NCBI RefSeq assembly: GCF_008831285.2
Contig: NW_022205288.1
Location: 1 to 38,506 of the forward strand
DNA: 38,506 nt
Source: Nymphaea colorata
Lineage: Eukaryota > Streptophyta > Magnoliopsida > Nymphaeales > Nymphaeaceae
Reading direction: 5' to 3'
A program made the translations under genes and the position numbers. How positions within the stretch are numbered: position 1 is the first letter of the stretch; the number at the start of each line of letters is the position of its first letter. Shown here piece after piece: positions 1 through 12,617 of this stretch. The notes beneath the pieces were generated by a model. That model made no database searches. It was given only the letters and a program-made list of their open reading frames with translations, and was not told where the DNA came from.

Positions 1-43
<43 letters not shown>
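1..43. repeat. (GA)n microsatellite
   Basis: The window opens inside an uninterrupted GA dinucleotide run, so the true left end is outside the window. Nothing coding is associated with it. Confidence 0.95.
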
Positions 44-44
<1 letters not shown>

Positions 45-1684
45 GTGGTGACAGTTGCTCATGAAGACGCAGTGAGTGGAGAGCGTTCAGCTGAGTTTGG
101 GTAGATTGAGTTGAGTGCCGGTTAAGGTACCCAACGTACTTTTTTTTTGACTTCCACTTTTGTCTTCCCAATTTTTTTTTTCGGTGTGAATTCGGACTAT
201 TTTCATCATAACCAGCACACAAAATTTTTTGCATTAGTATGACACATATAAAACCAGGATTAGAGTTTAGGTGGACATGGGAAACACAAACATATTTGTA
301 TTAATGTAACTGCCATAATGAAAGGAGAGTATCCGGCACAAGAAAAGGTATTATGAAAGATACTATGAAAGAGTTAAAAAGTCTAAAATAAACATCATTT
401 TTTTAAAAAAATCAAAACTACCCCAACCCCATCTTTTTTCTCTGTATATATAAAAAAAGAAACATTTTAAAGAGTAGAAAAAGTTATGAAAAGGTCAAAA
501 AAGTCTAAATAAACATTTCTTTATTAAAAAATTGAACATATCAAAACCCCAGCTTTTTTCCACTGCATACTTGTGCGTTTGGATGTGCACACGACTCAAT
601 CCCATATCGGGGGCTTCGGGTCTGCAGGTGGTGGAGAGAAGAAACTGCACTTTGGCCACCATCATTGTCATGGGATATCGCTTGTGATGCTGTGGATGAG
701 ATATCACTTTAAAAATTAGCCTAAAATATATAGTTTTCCAGTACCTAACAAAATTCTTGTATAATAATGTAATTGCTCTGCATGAACTTCCAGCAGCCAC
801 TGCTTGTGAAATCAAATAGGGTTTTTGCGTTCGGAAACTGTCGAGGGAGCCCCTCGTTCTATTCATGAGAGATCAAATAGGTAATTAAATATACAAATCA
901 CAGAAATTAATCCACTTTCTATGTCACAATTTATAGACACCAAGATTGGAACATTTTGCCAGGGGACTTACAGTGGCTGGCGACATTAGCTAGTGATGTA
1001 ACAAGTTTTTGCGTCATTTACCGAGGATTGCATGCAACTTTTTGTGTTTTCTACACCCTTCTCCACAATCCAAGCAATTTTAAGTAATAGCATTTGAATA
1101 TTCTTGTGTTGAAGAATTCCAATCACCATTTGATCAATAAGAGAGACATCTTAACGTATTCCTTAGGTAACCACAATAAGCGGTGAAAAGTAAGAAGGGA
1201 AGTATAGAAGCGAAGTGTGGGTTGCTGTGTACCATTGCCTCACATCAGTATTGTTGCAACGATGCTGGACCTAGTTGCTGTCACATCATAGTCCCCACAT
1301 CAAACCCAGGTCGGTGACTCATGTGCCCTTCAGCCAAAAATTCTTGGCTCCCCTCCCCCACTAAAGAAGGGGTTGACATCACAAGTTGGCGGACTAGTGT
1401 GAAATTATTCATGTCATGAGGAATCAATTTTTTGAAAGATCATAGTAATTTTGCTTTGCTGGGCCATCCTACATCCTTTGATGGGATATTCATATGATCC
1501 ATATATTTTACAACATTGACTGGAAAATAAACGAATGTCATCATACTTTAAACATGTTTAAGGGTAATTAAAATGGGTGATTAACAATCGATTGGAGTGA
1601 TCATTTCTGAATATTCAAGTGATTCAAAGATGAACCTCCACGGCTGGATGGTTATTTGTTTGCTTGTTGTCGATAAAAAACGTC
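44..1684. other. AT-rich intergenic DNA without a recognisable gene
   Basis: Both strands are interrupted by frequent stops and A/T runs. The longest open frame (minus, 495-866) has no domain I recognise and overlaps a local duplication, so I do not call it a gene. No tRNA- or rRNA-like structure was seen. Confidence 0.6.
340..565. repeat. Imperfect tandem duplication, unit about 105 bp
   Basis: Two adjacent segments share the same order of motifs: an AAAAAGTCTAAA block, a T-rich run, an ATCAAAAC block, then an ACCCCA(A/G)C block followed by CTTTTTTC. The first lies around 375-442 and the second around 500-565. They differ by many small indels, so this is an old duplication. Confidence 0.6.
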
Positions 1685-1850
1685 GCAAAAGATGCATTTG
1701 CAACGATCCATTGCTTGACCATGGTTTTCCATTATGGAATCCAACTTTTATGGCAGTTTTGAACAATACAAAATAACCATCGGAGCACAGAAATAGCTGC
1801 CTAATTTCAACACACACACACACACACACACTCATATATATAAATATATA
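1685..1850. repeat. Dispersed repeat R1, copy 1, ending in a CA/TA tail
   Basis: This segment starts with CAAAAGATGCATTTGCAA and ends in an (AC)n tract followed by an AT run. It closely matches 5618-5775 in the same orientation, including blocks such as ACAAAATAACCAT and AAATAGCTGCC. A fixed start with a microsatellite tail at the same place in both copies suggests a short transposed element, for example a SINE-like or MITE-like unit. I see no tRNA-like promoter boxes and cannot assign a family. Confidence 0.75.
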
Positions 1851-3140
1851 TATATATTCCCACTAGCATTGATTTGTTTGATGCTTCTAGTATGTTTTCT
1901 ATCTGTGAAGATGCCTAACCCAACAAATAACAAACATTATCTAAGTCTACAGATGACCTTGCTCAATTATATGTCTAAACTAGTCATGATTCATTATTTA
2001 TTTCTGACAATGAAATAAGTATATTTTATTTAGGGTTTACCATCACAGAGGCTGATTATGTTGAATTTCAATGAACCTGCAACTGTGGTACACCTGATAC
2101 AAAATTGGCTCTAGGGATGAAATACCCCTCTTGTTGAGAGGTAGGATGAAATATCCCTCTTAATCACCCGGCACAAGGGAAGATCTCTATAGAGTGTATT
2201 TATTTTTTAAATTGGTTCAGTCTTAACACAAAAAATATGGTCGATTGAATGCTAGTTGGGTCTGGCTCATGGCAAACATTGACCAAAGAAACACTGGATT
2301 TATGAGTCATTTGACCCAAATAATGAAAATGTTTAATTGATAACATATTTTCTCTGGTCTTATTAAGAAAGAAAATGATGGCTATTAATTACCAGACCCT
2401 TCAAGATTTTATCATCTAGCTAGACCCAGTCCAGCTTCATCCACATTTTCTTGTCATTTTGTGCCTTCCCAGTGCGCAAATCAAACTAAAGTTCTTTCTT
2501 TCTATTCAAACAACTTAAATTATTTCTTTCTTTTCCTTTATGTAGTTTAAACAAACATAGTTTGAACAATTCTTTTTCTTTCTATTCAAACAAGCTTTTA
2601 TAACAATTTGTTTCATTCTATTTTCTTTCCTCTCCTTTTCTTCCCAAATCCTTTCTTTCCCTTTCCATTCTTTTCCTTTTAGACTAATTATTCTCCATCC
2701 AAACAGGTGCTATAATAGGTTAATGAAAAATTTATTTCACAATTGGGATTGTGTTGCCTAAAGCCTCTCTAAGAGCCAGCACGTTTGAAATGACCTTATA
2801 TAAGAAGTTACACGGGGAAATAGGATGCTACTGGTGTACACTTGTAGCTCCTTCTATCTTGAGATTCAGAACAATCAGAGTGTTGTTAAACTTCTTCACC
2901 ATTCATCTTATTCCCATGAAAACTTCAACCATCTTGACTATGTAATGACTGGTTACTCCTCGGTACTGTTGAAAAAGCGACCTGAAGGATCCACTATGTC
3001 TTGAAGCGCTCTCCGCTTTCAAACTAAAGTTGCGTACTTCAGTTCTTTTGCTAAAACAGATCTTAGGATTTATCGGGCTCATCTCTCTTTTCCACTCGCC
3101 AGCACAGACTACTATTTAAAATAAGAACAAAACATGTAAT
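1851..3140. other. Intergenic DNA without a recognisable gene
   Basis: AT-rich DNA with a T/C-rich stretch at 2490-2700. Around 2110-2165 the block GGATGAAATA(C/T)CCCTCTT occurs twice about 35 bp apart. The short open frame at 2751-2945 has no recognisable domain. Confidence 0.6.
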
Positions 3141-3320
3141 TCCCGTCTCTCGCTCTCTCTCTCTCTCTCTCTTGCTCTCTTCATGCAAGAGAAGTCAAAG
3201 GGCATGGAGCTGTTACTCTGTATCTTTCTTCCACCACACATTCACTTCCAGCGGTAGACAAGTAAAAAAAGAGAGGAACGACCCCGTTGAATAGAAACCG
3301 TTAATTTACATGATATGACA
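3141..3320. repeat. Dispersed repeat R2, copy 1, headed by (CT)n
   Basis: A (CT)n tract is followed by about 140 bp that recurs at 3820-4005. Shared landmarks are a GCATGGAGCT/GCGTGGAGCT block, TTTCTTCCACC/TTTCTTCGACC, a GAAGTC/CAAGTAAAAAAGAG stretch and TTGAATAGAAAC followed by TAATTTACAT. The orientation is the same and the spacing between copies is about 680 bp. No coding content is seen. Confidence 0.75.
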
Positions 3321-3819
3321 TTGTTGATATTAAAGTTTCTGTCTTGGTGGGAGAGACGCAGACTTAGAGGTGGAATAGAAAGGCTCGAATCAAAATACTT
3401 ATGTGAAGTTGGTAGATTGTGCTTCCCATGGCAATATGGTGGCTATCAAACACAGGTATTATGAATACCATGGCAACATGAAAAATCCAAATCCGTTACA
3501 TCAGAAGCAATTGACAGTCTAATTTATATGATTCAACATGTGATAAATATGAATCTTCAAGCAGAAGAACAAGTTTCCGCAACTTTTCGTCCTTTTTATG
3601 AAGGAAGTCTCTCATGTATATCACCGACTTCAACACAAAGCAGCATCACCACAAAAGCATATAGAAAACACATATGCTAATGAAACCACATCTGAAAGAC
3701 GCCTTGATCGACCAGCTTCCCTTCCCTATTTTAAAGCTAGTCACAGTACCTACACCACGGTCCTCATGAATCTTCATGGTTGCCGATCGTCACTAGCTAA
3801 TGCTGGAAGGAATTCCATC

Positions 3820-4005
3820 TTTCTGTTTGCTCTCTCTCCTCCCCCTCTCTCTCTCCCCCTCTCTCTAGACGTGCATAAGAACTCAAAATGCGTGGAGCTA
3901 TCACTTTATTTCTTTCTTCGACCGCACTTCACTTTTAGTGGTGGAGAAGTCAAAAAAGAGGGAAACCACCCTGTTGAATAGAAACAAATAATTTACATTG
4001 ATAAG
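3820..4005. repeat. Dispersed repeat R2, copy 2, headed by (CT)n
   Basis: Second copy of the unit at 3141-3320, again beginning with a CT-rich tract and ending near TAATTTACATTGATA. Diverged by substitutions and small indels. The open frame at 3598-3981 runs through it and into unique sequence and is not conserved in copy 1, which argues against coding. Confidence 0.75.
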
Positions 4006-4183
4006 ACTTTTCTCAATATTTTTTGTTATAAAAGAGACAGCACTGTCATTGAAAATTATACACACACATATATATATATTTATATTATGTGTGTGTATAA
4101 CTAATAATAGATAATGAAAATACATATCACTTTTTTCTCTTTATTTTTCTCCTAACTATCTATCAAGTTAGATTGTATAACAG

Positions 4184-4432
4184 ACCAACAGACCTCTTAC
4201 AATATATATATGTAAACAGATAATGAAAATACACACACACATACACTACTTCGATCACAAACAAAAAACCAACAGACCTCTTACAATATATATATGTATA
4301 TGTATATATATATATACACACACACACCCTACTTGGATCACAAACAAAAACCAACAGACCTCTTACATCATATATATATACACACAAACACTATACTTCG
4401 ATCACAAAGAAAAACCAACAGACCTCTTATAT
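4184..4432. repeat. Four-copy minisatellite, unit 64-84 bp
   Basis: The block ACCAACAGACCTCTTA recurs at about 4184, 4268, 4350 and 4414. Between copies lie a TACTTCGATCACAAA(G)AAA block and (AT)n/(AC)n runs of variable length, which explains the varying unit size. Open frames across it on both strands come from the dinucleotide runs. Confidence 0.9.
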
Positions 4433-5617
4433 TTGTGTTAAGAAGTGTTCTGAACAAAATATGAATCTCCTAATGTCTTCATTATAAACACTAATTTAAT
4501 CTAAACAATGTTTAAGTTCAAATTACTTTTATAAAAAAAGTATTTTTTCAACTTTTAATATTTTGATGTTATAAGTGCCATTCCTTTTTTAATTATTATG
4601 GTATATTAATAAAATAAAAAATAACTAACTTAATGTATGTTTATCACCAAATATATTTTAAGATAGTGCTAAATTATAAAGAAAAGGAATTTTAATATGC
4701 CCGGCTTCTGTCCCTTACCTAAGTGGTATGACCATTCTTAGGGTTTGCAATAAGTGGTGGAAAACGAAACGAGCTTTAAGAAAGAAGACTTAATTGGGAA
4801 TGATCCAAATCTTCCACCAGAAAATACAAAACCATGTATGCCAACATCAAATACAGATGGCACATGGATCTACAACTTCAGTTTAAAGGAATTAGACATT
4901 TTCCTCTTGTTGACAATCTAGCACAGCTTATGTTACAGAAATTTCCTATTAGCCATCGGTTAGCAAACTAACCAACATATCTTGATTGCCACGTTATTTA
5001 CTCCAGAAACCCCAAAGGAGGATTTGGTGATGGATACGGAAGATATACATGGTCTCTACTACATCAACTAAATCGAAGACAAAAAAGGCCACCACCAACA
5101 ACAATCAAATTCTCTCGGGCCAGCTAAATTGAAGACAAGCAAGGCCAGGAGAAAGACAACGAATGTATTGTCGTTTCTTTGCTGTTCTTAATTTGTACTT
5201 TGCTGTTTTCTTGTCATCTATTTTACATTTTTTTTTTCATTTTACATGTGAAAATTGGTTTGAATCAACCTATTTGAATTGTACCAGTTCGTTCTTGGCC
5301 CGATATTACATGATTTTATCATCTAGATAGCACTGGCTTTGATAGTCATACATGAAAAGACCACAATACTTAGTCCATTTCTTGTGAAGTTACATCATGT
5401 TTTGCATGTCTCCATTTATTTTGTAGCTCTTAAACAATTAATGACATCGACTTTTCTCTATATGCCACAGATTTCTTAAACTCCAAATCTGTCAACCCTA
5501 AAAGGTCGTTTCTCTTCCCTATCAAGGTGTAGCTGGATGTTCCCAGCACGGGTTTTCCGTGAGTTCTCAAATGCAACAACCTAGCAACGTCTTCTAGGTG
5601 ATTGTCACCTTGAATCC
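4433..5617. other. AT-rich intergenic DNA without a recognisable gene
   Basis: No open frame with a recognisable domain on either strand. At 5075-5160 there is a purine-rich stretch with a short repeated AAATYGAAGACAA motif. Otherwise I see nothing. Confidence 0.6.
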
Positions 5618-5775
5618 ATCAAAAGATGCATTTGCAATGATCAGTTGCTTGATCATGGTTTTAAATAATGGAATACAACTTTTACAGCAGTTTTTAATGA
5701 TACAAAATAACCATTCCAGCACAAAAATAGCTGCCCGATTTCAATACACACACACACAGATATATATATATGCCA
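5618..5775. repeat. Dispersed repeat R1, copy 2, ending in a CA/TA tail
   Basis: Same-orientation copy of 1685-1850. It starts at CAAAAGATGCATTTGCAA and ends in (CA)n then (TA)n. Substitutions and small indels separate the two, so they were not created by a recent duplication. Confidence 0.75.
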
Positions 5776-5919
5776 CACACCTTAATTAGGTCGTCATAAA
5801 TATGGTAAATAGTGCCTGTGTAGGGGTCTAACCCAATATACTGGGAACATCTAGTCCCAATATGTTACATCTTATATTGTATAGTCTGTTATAAAGTATA
5901 ACTAATCTGTTCACTATGT

Positions 5920-6650
<731 letters not shown>

Positions 6651-7377
6651 TGCTTGTTTGAGTTTTAGTTAAAGTAGTTGCAGTAACTGTCGTGTTCTCT
6701 TCATTGAGCTTGTGATTCTATTTAAATGCAGGTACGTTAGTTGCACATGTCATGGCTGTACCCAGGCACAAGGATGCATGTGTATACTGGAGTTTTATAG
6801 TCATCTATATTTGCTGCTACTTCTTCTACATCGGTATCTTCACTTTGTTTTGTTTCTCACTTCAAGCCTCTTATTTATTGCAAAGGCTAGCCCCTTTCTC
6901 TCTTGAGTGCGTAAGACACTTGAATATGCTTTTTTGTAGGGGAGACTCTACCTGTCTTCATAATTGTTGATGGTACAGTAGAACAAGGAGGCAATAGGAT
7001 GATCTATAAAGATTTGATCATTGATTCTGCATGCATTGTATTTTCTCTTAAAATTGGTAGTCGAGGGTTGTGAAGAAAGGGATTATGATCATTTTATCAC
7101 CACCTACTATGCATCAATGTACCAGTGCAATTTTTGAAGTTGAATGTTCATCTACAAGCCGTTTGCGGAGGTCTGGCAGGACTCCGATTGTGTGATGAGG
7201 ATGTATTGTTTCTTTCCACCCCTTTCATGTTTTGTTTCAAGCATGCATTTCGAAGAGAATGTATTATTCTTTTCTACAAATAGTTGAACAATCAGTAGGA
7301 TTGACAATTCAACACATTGTGTCAACATTGTCAGCATCTTGGACTCCAAGCAAATAGTTGAACAATAAGTGGGAAGC
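6651..7377. other. Unassigned stretch left of copia copy 1
   Basis: Two overlapping plus-strand frames (6712-6970) encode hydrophobic, Cys-rich sequence with no family I recognise. The motif TTGTTCAACTATTTG occurs on the minus strand at about 7345-7360 and again at about 7275-7290, a small direct repeat next to the copia breakpoint. I do not call a gene here. Confidence 0.5.
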
Positions 7378-8772
7378 TCCTTATTTTTAGTTTCTGTCTG
7401 AACAGTTTCTGTCTGAATGTCTTCCTGAGCACGACTTGGGTCATCCAGGGAAGAAGAATGATTGGGATTAGGAGTAAAATTATCACCATCAGTCACCTTA
7501 TCTATACAAACTCTTTGCCTAGAGTACACCTGCCCAAATAAACGACTACATTCCTCTTCTGTCCCAGTGAAACATCCTTCATTCCTTTCATGTTCAAGCA
7601 CCTCAACAACCGGTGGACTCTCTTCTCGCTTGTACTCCAAGAAATTTCCTGACTCAGATAATACTCTTCCCCTGACATAGACTTCTCCCCCTAAAGAGAA
7701 TTCTCACCAAAATAAGAGACATGTTCCAAGAATGTGACATCCAAACACGACCAGTGGTAGGATCAAGACATTTATACCCCTTTTGAGTAGGAGGATACCC
7801 AACAAATATTCCCTTGGTTGACCTTAGATCAAGTTTTTTGACTGTAGGGCTGTGATCATGAATGAAGCAAACATATCCAAAGACACGAGAGGGAAGATGA
7901 AATGGTTGACGATTCCCTAGAAGCATAGAGTGGGGGGTTCGCCCATTTAACACACGACTAGGCATGTGCTTAATCAAGTATGCACGAGTAAGAACAACAT
8001 CTCCCCAATAATGTTTTGGAAAATTTCTTTGAAACAAGAGGACTCTGGTGACATTAAGTAGCTGACGATTTTTCCTCTCAGCGAGCCCATTTTGAGGAGG
8101 GGTACAACTGCAAGATGTCTAATGAACAATCACCAGTTTTCAAAGGAAATCCTCAACAGCTTGACAAACATAAATCTTAACAGAACCACCATATTGGTTC
8201 TCCACAAGCAGAATGAAGGTCTCTATGATATGCGGCACTTCGCTACGATCTTTCAACAGGTAAACAAAGGTATTCCTTAAGTAATCATCTATAAAGGTTA
8301 TAAAATACTGAAAACCACCACAACGAGTATGAATTCCAGAAGGCCCCCACACATCGGAATGAATCAAAGAAAAATTTTCAATAGCACGATTGTTTGAAAC
8401 AGGGTAAGAAGCCCTAACATGTTTAGCAAACCGACATACATCACAAGATATCATAGATATGATCAAATTAGAACATAATTCAGGAAATAACTGTTTCAAA
8501 ACTCCAAAACGGAGATGTCCAAGGCATTCATGCCAATACAAAAATAACTGAAGACAATCTTCTCTCTTCTTCTCGGTCCTGCTAACTGCTGTCATAAGAG
8601 CATTGGCCACACGGATGGGAAGTTGTTATAAGCCTTCAGACACCAAACCAATCCCAATCCTCTTCTCTGTCACCAAGTCCTGTAAAACACAACGATTTGC
8701 AGAGTTCACAATTCAACTCCTTTGTAATCTTGCTGACACATAAAAGATTCAAGGGAAGATGAAGAACTTGTA
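7378..8772 (-). mobile_element. Ty1/copia retrotransposon fragment, copy 1 (integrase region)
   Basis: Decayed polyprotein piece, read right to left. First comes the pre-integrase segment with PLNLLCVSKITKELN (about 8720-8775). Next is the integrase zinc-binding region with WHECLGH and CDVC (8450-8545). The core follows with its first catalytic Asp in HSDVWGPS and a YFITFIDDY block. Then comes the third-motif block PPQNGLAERKNR with the catalytic Glu (about 8075-8105), and finally a C-terminal part with VLNGRTPHS and KGIFVGYPPTQKGYKC (7740-7960). The expected SDNG-type block with the second Asp is not recognisable and the frame breaks there. Further frameshifts lie near 7720 and 8140. Homology to copy 2 stops at the ELP residues around 7378 and at about 8772. 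Gag, protease, reverse transcriptase, RNase H and LTRs are absent. This is an inactive fragment of the same family as copy 2. Confidence 0.9.
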
Positions 8773-8779
8773 ATTGATT

Positions 8780-8960
8780 ATCCATCTTCATTCTTCTCTC
8801 ATTGTGTATCATGACAAGAACCGATAAGCATCTGACCGGTTTATATCTACGTGTGAACTTGTGCATGTGAATCTAGATTCTTTCAACAAACAATTGGTAG
8901 CAGAGCCGGTTAATGCCCTATATCATGTCTTCTTTGTTTGGAACCTTACGAGAGACCAGT
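8780..8960 (+). mobile_element. Possible LTR end plus primer-binding site of another retroelement
   Basis: The motif TTGGTAGCAGAGCC at about 8891-8904 differs by one base from the usual plant copia primer-binding site complementary to initiator Met tRNA. It is preceded by TTTCAACA, a plausible LTR 3' end, and followed by an ATG at 8924 that opens a short frame (MSSLFGTLRETSRY...). It lies on the opposite strand to the copia fragment it abuts, so it is probably a separate insertion. No matching LTR or downstream gag is visible. Confidence 0.4.
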
Positions 8961-9060
8961 AGATATCTGTCCAACATACAGATCAACGAGGGACGACATC
9001 TAACTGACTTCCCCCTTAAGCTCCTTTTTTTTATTGGAGACCACATTGAGGCAGTAAATA

Positions 9061-11309
9061 TGGTTAAACTGATGATAGAAAGATGATTCCTTGTTGTCTT
9101 CTTTCTGATCCTCTTCCCTTTAATGATTATTAAATTGTCTCTCTTAATCTTTAAATACTGAAACCCCACCAATTGATCACAATTTTTTTTTTAAATATAA
9201 AAAGCTATTGACCCACAGATCTCTTCTCACAGCGTTTCTCTACTGTGACTCTGTTGTTAGGTACTGGAAAGGCTCAATCACTAGCATTTGCTCCAGTAGC
9301 AGATTTTCATATCCGAAAGGGCACTTATATATATATATGTACATATACATACATTCACACATACAAATATTTGAATATGTTAATGTGAAAATAAAGAAAC
9401 ATTGAAGGGCTGATGTGGGCAGTTCATATGTGGCTCCGTCACTGATTTGCATTCAGTTTCAATCAGTATGGATGGTTTTTCAGTCTTTGCTCCTGGATCT
9501 CATTCTAATGCATTTGTTTTGCGGTATTACGATTTGTTGGATGCTCTTTTAAAAATTGTGAAATTTTAATTAGAAAGCCGTTTTTATATTTAAATGTTAA
9601 CATAAATACAGTAAAATACTATTGGCTTGTATGATCAAAGTATCAAAATAAAAAAAGCTGCATATTGTTAAAGTCAATGCATTATAGCAGATGTGATCAT
9701 CTCGCTATCAAAATTGTTGTTGTCAGCCTGTGACCTATTGGTCACAGCGACACCTTCTAGCTATGAACTAGCGTGCTTTGGAAAAGGGTCTGCTTACAAC
9801 ATGGATGTTATATGAATATCGGACTTTCCTACGTTGTCGCTTTTCTTTGTTGGCTGCTAAATACCTTCATCTGTTTAATTATATTTGGGCCTGTCTATTG
9901 TACTTCCTAGCATTAATGACATTATTGGCTTTCAAATCGTATGGTTTCTTCTCCTATCCTTGACTAGTTCTAAATATTGCTTAGGTCTTTCCTATAGTTC
10001 TGCTTTTCTTGTATTTGCAGTTATGACTTGTGACCTAATTCTGCTGATGGCGGGTCAAATTTGTCGTGAAAAAGGGAAGGCTCAATGACGCAGCGCATTG
10101 TTGTAGACAGGCTTTAGCAGTCGCTATCGGGTATGCATTTTTTTCTTTTTTTCTTTCTTTCCTTCTTAGTTGGTGGACTGCACTTGTCTAAGACAGTCTT
10201 ATTGTCAAAAAATGTTTCCCCTTAATGCTGCACCAATTAATTGTCATGGTAACCTTTGGGAATACGATGAAGGTTGATGGTCCATTACAAGAAGTGAGTT
10301 ACTCTGTTCTTTGAAGAGGAAATCTGTTTTCTATAAATTCTATAGAATAACATAGTGTGATTTCTTCTTTGTATTTGTATTATTCGTGCCCTGTGTGCTT
10401 GAGTGTTGTATATTCATCTTTGGTGCAAGCATTTTGTGTTTTGATCTTCTTGCATGTGATTATAGTTTTCTGAATTTTGTGGGTTTTTTACTGACCTTTA
10501 ATAGTTTAATTAGGAAAAATTGTTTTTGAGAACTTTTATTTTGTTCTACTTTGTAAATTGGGAAGAATAAAAAAATACCAAAATTGTTCAAAAAATTCTG
10601 AATTTTGGTTTTCTAAAATCCTCTACTTCTGTAGAGTAAAAAAATCCTTAGTTTTCATATCGGTTCTTTACAACATAATGTCTTTTTAACCCAGATTTGT
10701 GAACCTGTCAGAAGTCGTAAAGTCTGCCTCTTACTCAGTCTACCCGTCTTCTTTTGCATTCACCCATCTCTTTAGGGAGTAGAGCTCATGCCTCCTCGTG
10801 ATATACCATTTGATGTCAAGAACATTTGTAAAGTAAAAAAAAAATTAATTTTGTTTAAAAACATTTTAAAAATGTCTTCGCTCATAATGATATCTCTTTG
10901 CTTTACTCTTAGTATCTTCTCGAGTAGGAGAAACTTTCAAGTTTTTGTTGTCAAGCAATGGAAGAGGAAAGCTGAAAAAATCCTGGATCTGAACAGTAAG
11001 GAAAACTCCTATGAAGCCGAGAAAGTTAAGACTCGGAAATGCTATTGACTCTGGTGTTCAAACATTTGCAAGGATTTAACATGAATATATACTGAGAGAG
11101 AAGCCACAATGCTCTGTAAGATCTTGGCAGGTAGCAAAATGAGTGTTGAGAGATGGGCTCGGGGCTTGTGTAGTTGTTCCTCTGAGTCAGTAATCAAGAG
11201 TACCGAGTAGGCATAAAGCTGATTTATGTCTACTTCGGGAAAATAATGACTTACGAACCTTTGGCTCATCGAAAACCCGTAAGGTGAAGCGGGTTGGACA
11301 CGTGACAAA
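9061..11309. other. AT-rich stretch without a recognisable gene
   Basis: Short open frames at 9778-10088 and 10788-11048 are hydrophobic or Lys-rich and match no family I know. A possible exon-like block follows a TATTTGCAG acceptor-like motif at 10019, but its frames are broken and I could not identify it. Confidence 0.5.
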
Positions 11310-12130
11310 GCTACACATAACCACCAAAGCGGTGGAGCTTCGTAGTAGCCTTTGAGGTGGTGAGGTATTCCCTTGGAGGTGAAGGTCGGCCTAAAAAAAA
11401 AATCAAACAAAAAAAAAAGCAAAAAGCTAAATGCAAAAGAGAGAAAAACAAAAAAACTAAGAAAAAAAAACAAAAGGTGCCTGCCAAGAGATGAAAGACA
11501 TGAAGGTTGAACTCGCAGGAATTGAATGTAACGATCTTTTGTGGATGTGCAAATTTGGGGTCAATATCTACTCCTTTTTTTTTATTAGCTAAGATGTCGA
11601 GGATGTTTCCTTTATGGTCACATTTTGGAAATTGAAAGATATCCCTTCTAGATGTTCGACGAAATTGATGCGAAATGAATCCTAATCCTTGTATGGTACT
11701 ATGGATAAGTGAATGACATATTACTTGCACAACACGAGCACTCAGCTTATGAGTTAAAGTGATAATTTTGAACTATTTCAAAGTCAAAATTTGACATCTT
11801 TTGTTATATTTCGAGGTTTTCTTGGCATAAGAGGAACTAACCAATCCCCTTTGGTCTTGAAAGGTGTTTTCCATTTCATTAACAAACTACTATTCCATTC
11901 ATGGAATAGATGGAACTCTTCAAACCTAGTTCACTTATGCTGAATGTGACAATTTGTCCATCATTTCCTTTGTCTTAGGAGAGGCACATCATTTGGGAAC
12001 CTGACCCATAATTCCATCTTAACCGAGTGTCTTCACCCATTGAAATGTCTTTATCCTGTTTTTCAATGACATAACCTAGACTTAGGGTTGAGGCTATCAT
12101 GGAAGATCTCTTATTTGTTTTCAAAAGAAC
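11310..12130. repeat. Dispersed repeat R3, copy 1 (about 750 bp, probably retroelement-derived)
   Basis: From about 11380 the sequence matches 15215-15885 in the same orientation over its whole length. Landmarks are an A-rich stretch with AACAAAAGGT, then GGTCAATAT/GAGTCAATTT, CATATTTTGGAAATTGA-like blocks, TTGCACAACA(C/T)GAGCACTCA, GAACTATTTCAAA and TTCCATCTTAA. On the minus strand both copies preserve a short peptide, LRWNYGSG here and LRWNDGSG in copy 2, which hints at an ancient coding origin. The leading ~30 bp (11310-11340) instead matches 15187-15216 in inverted orientation. Confidence 0.8.
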
Positions 12131-12617
12131 TGGTCGATTTTGAACTGTGACGTTTTTGAAAAGTTCTATCCTTTGAAGTTGCATGAATTTTGTTCTTCGC
12201 TTCATCTCATATTTGTCTTGGCTTGCAATACATGGTTTTGCAAAATGAGGTGGAGTTATTCTTCATCGCCACCAACTACCCACCCATGCCTTTGCTTCGA
12301 CAGTTGGGTCCTTTATGGTTTCGGACGAGGTTAGTTTTCAGTTTCTTCTTGTGTCATGTTAGTTGAGTGTTATGGATATTTATCATATTTTGACTAATAT
12401 GTGTTTTGTTTATGCATAAATGAGGGCAGTATTCAGCATTGGGGAAACTGTGGCTTATGGGCCCACTGTTCAAATGTGCGTATATTGTGTTTTTATTTTT
12501 AGAGCTAACATGTCAATTCATACAGTTAAAAGCATGCTTTCTTTTTGTCCTCATAGCTAAATCTTAGTTATGAGATCTAATTGCAGGACTTGCCTTTGGT
12601 TGCAAATTTTATTGCAG
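12131..12617. other. Stretch upstream of the KUP exon, no recognised gene
   Basis: I looked for the earlier KUP/HAK exon, which would encode the second transmembrane region and the loop before GGTFALYS. No match was visible in either direction. Short frames here are not recognisable. Confidence 0.45.

Noticed and set aside
495-866. Minus-strand frame of 123 codons
   Set aside because: It overlaps an imperfect tandem duplication and has no recognisable domain; the T-rich C-terminus looks random.
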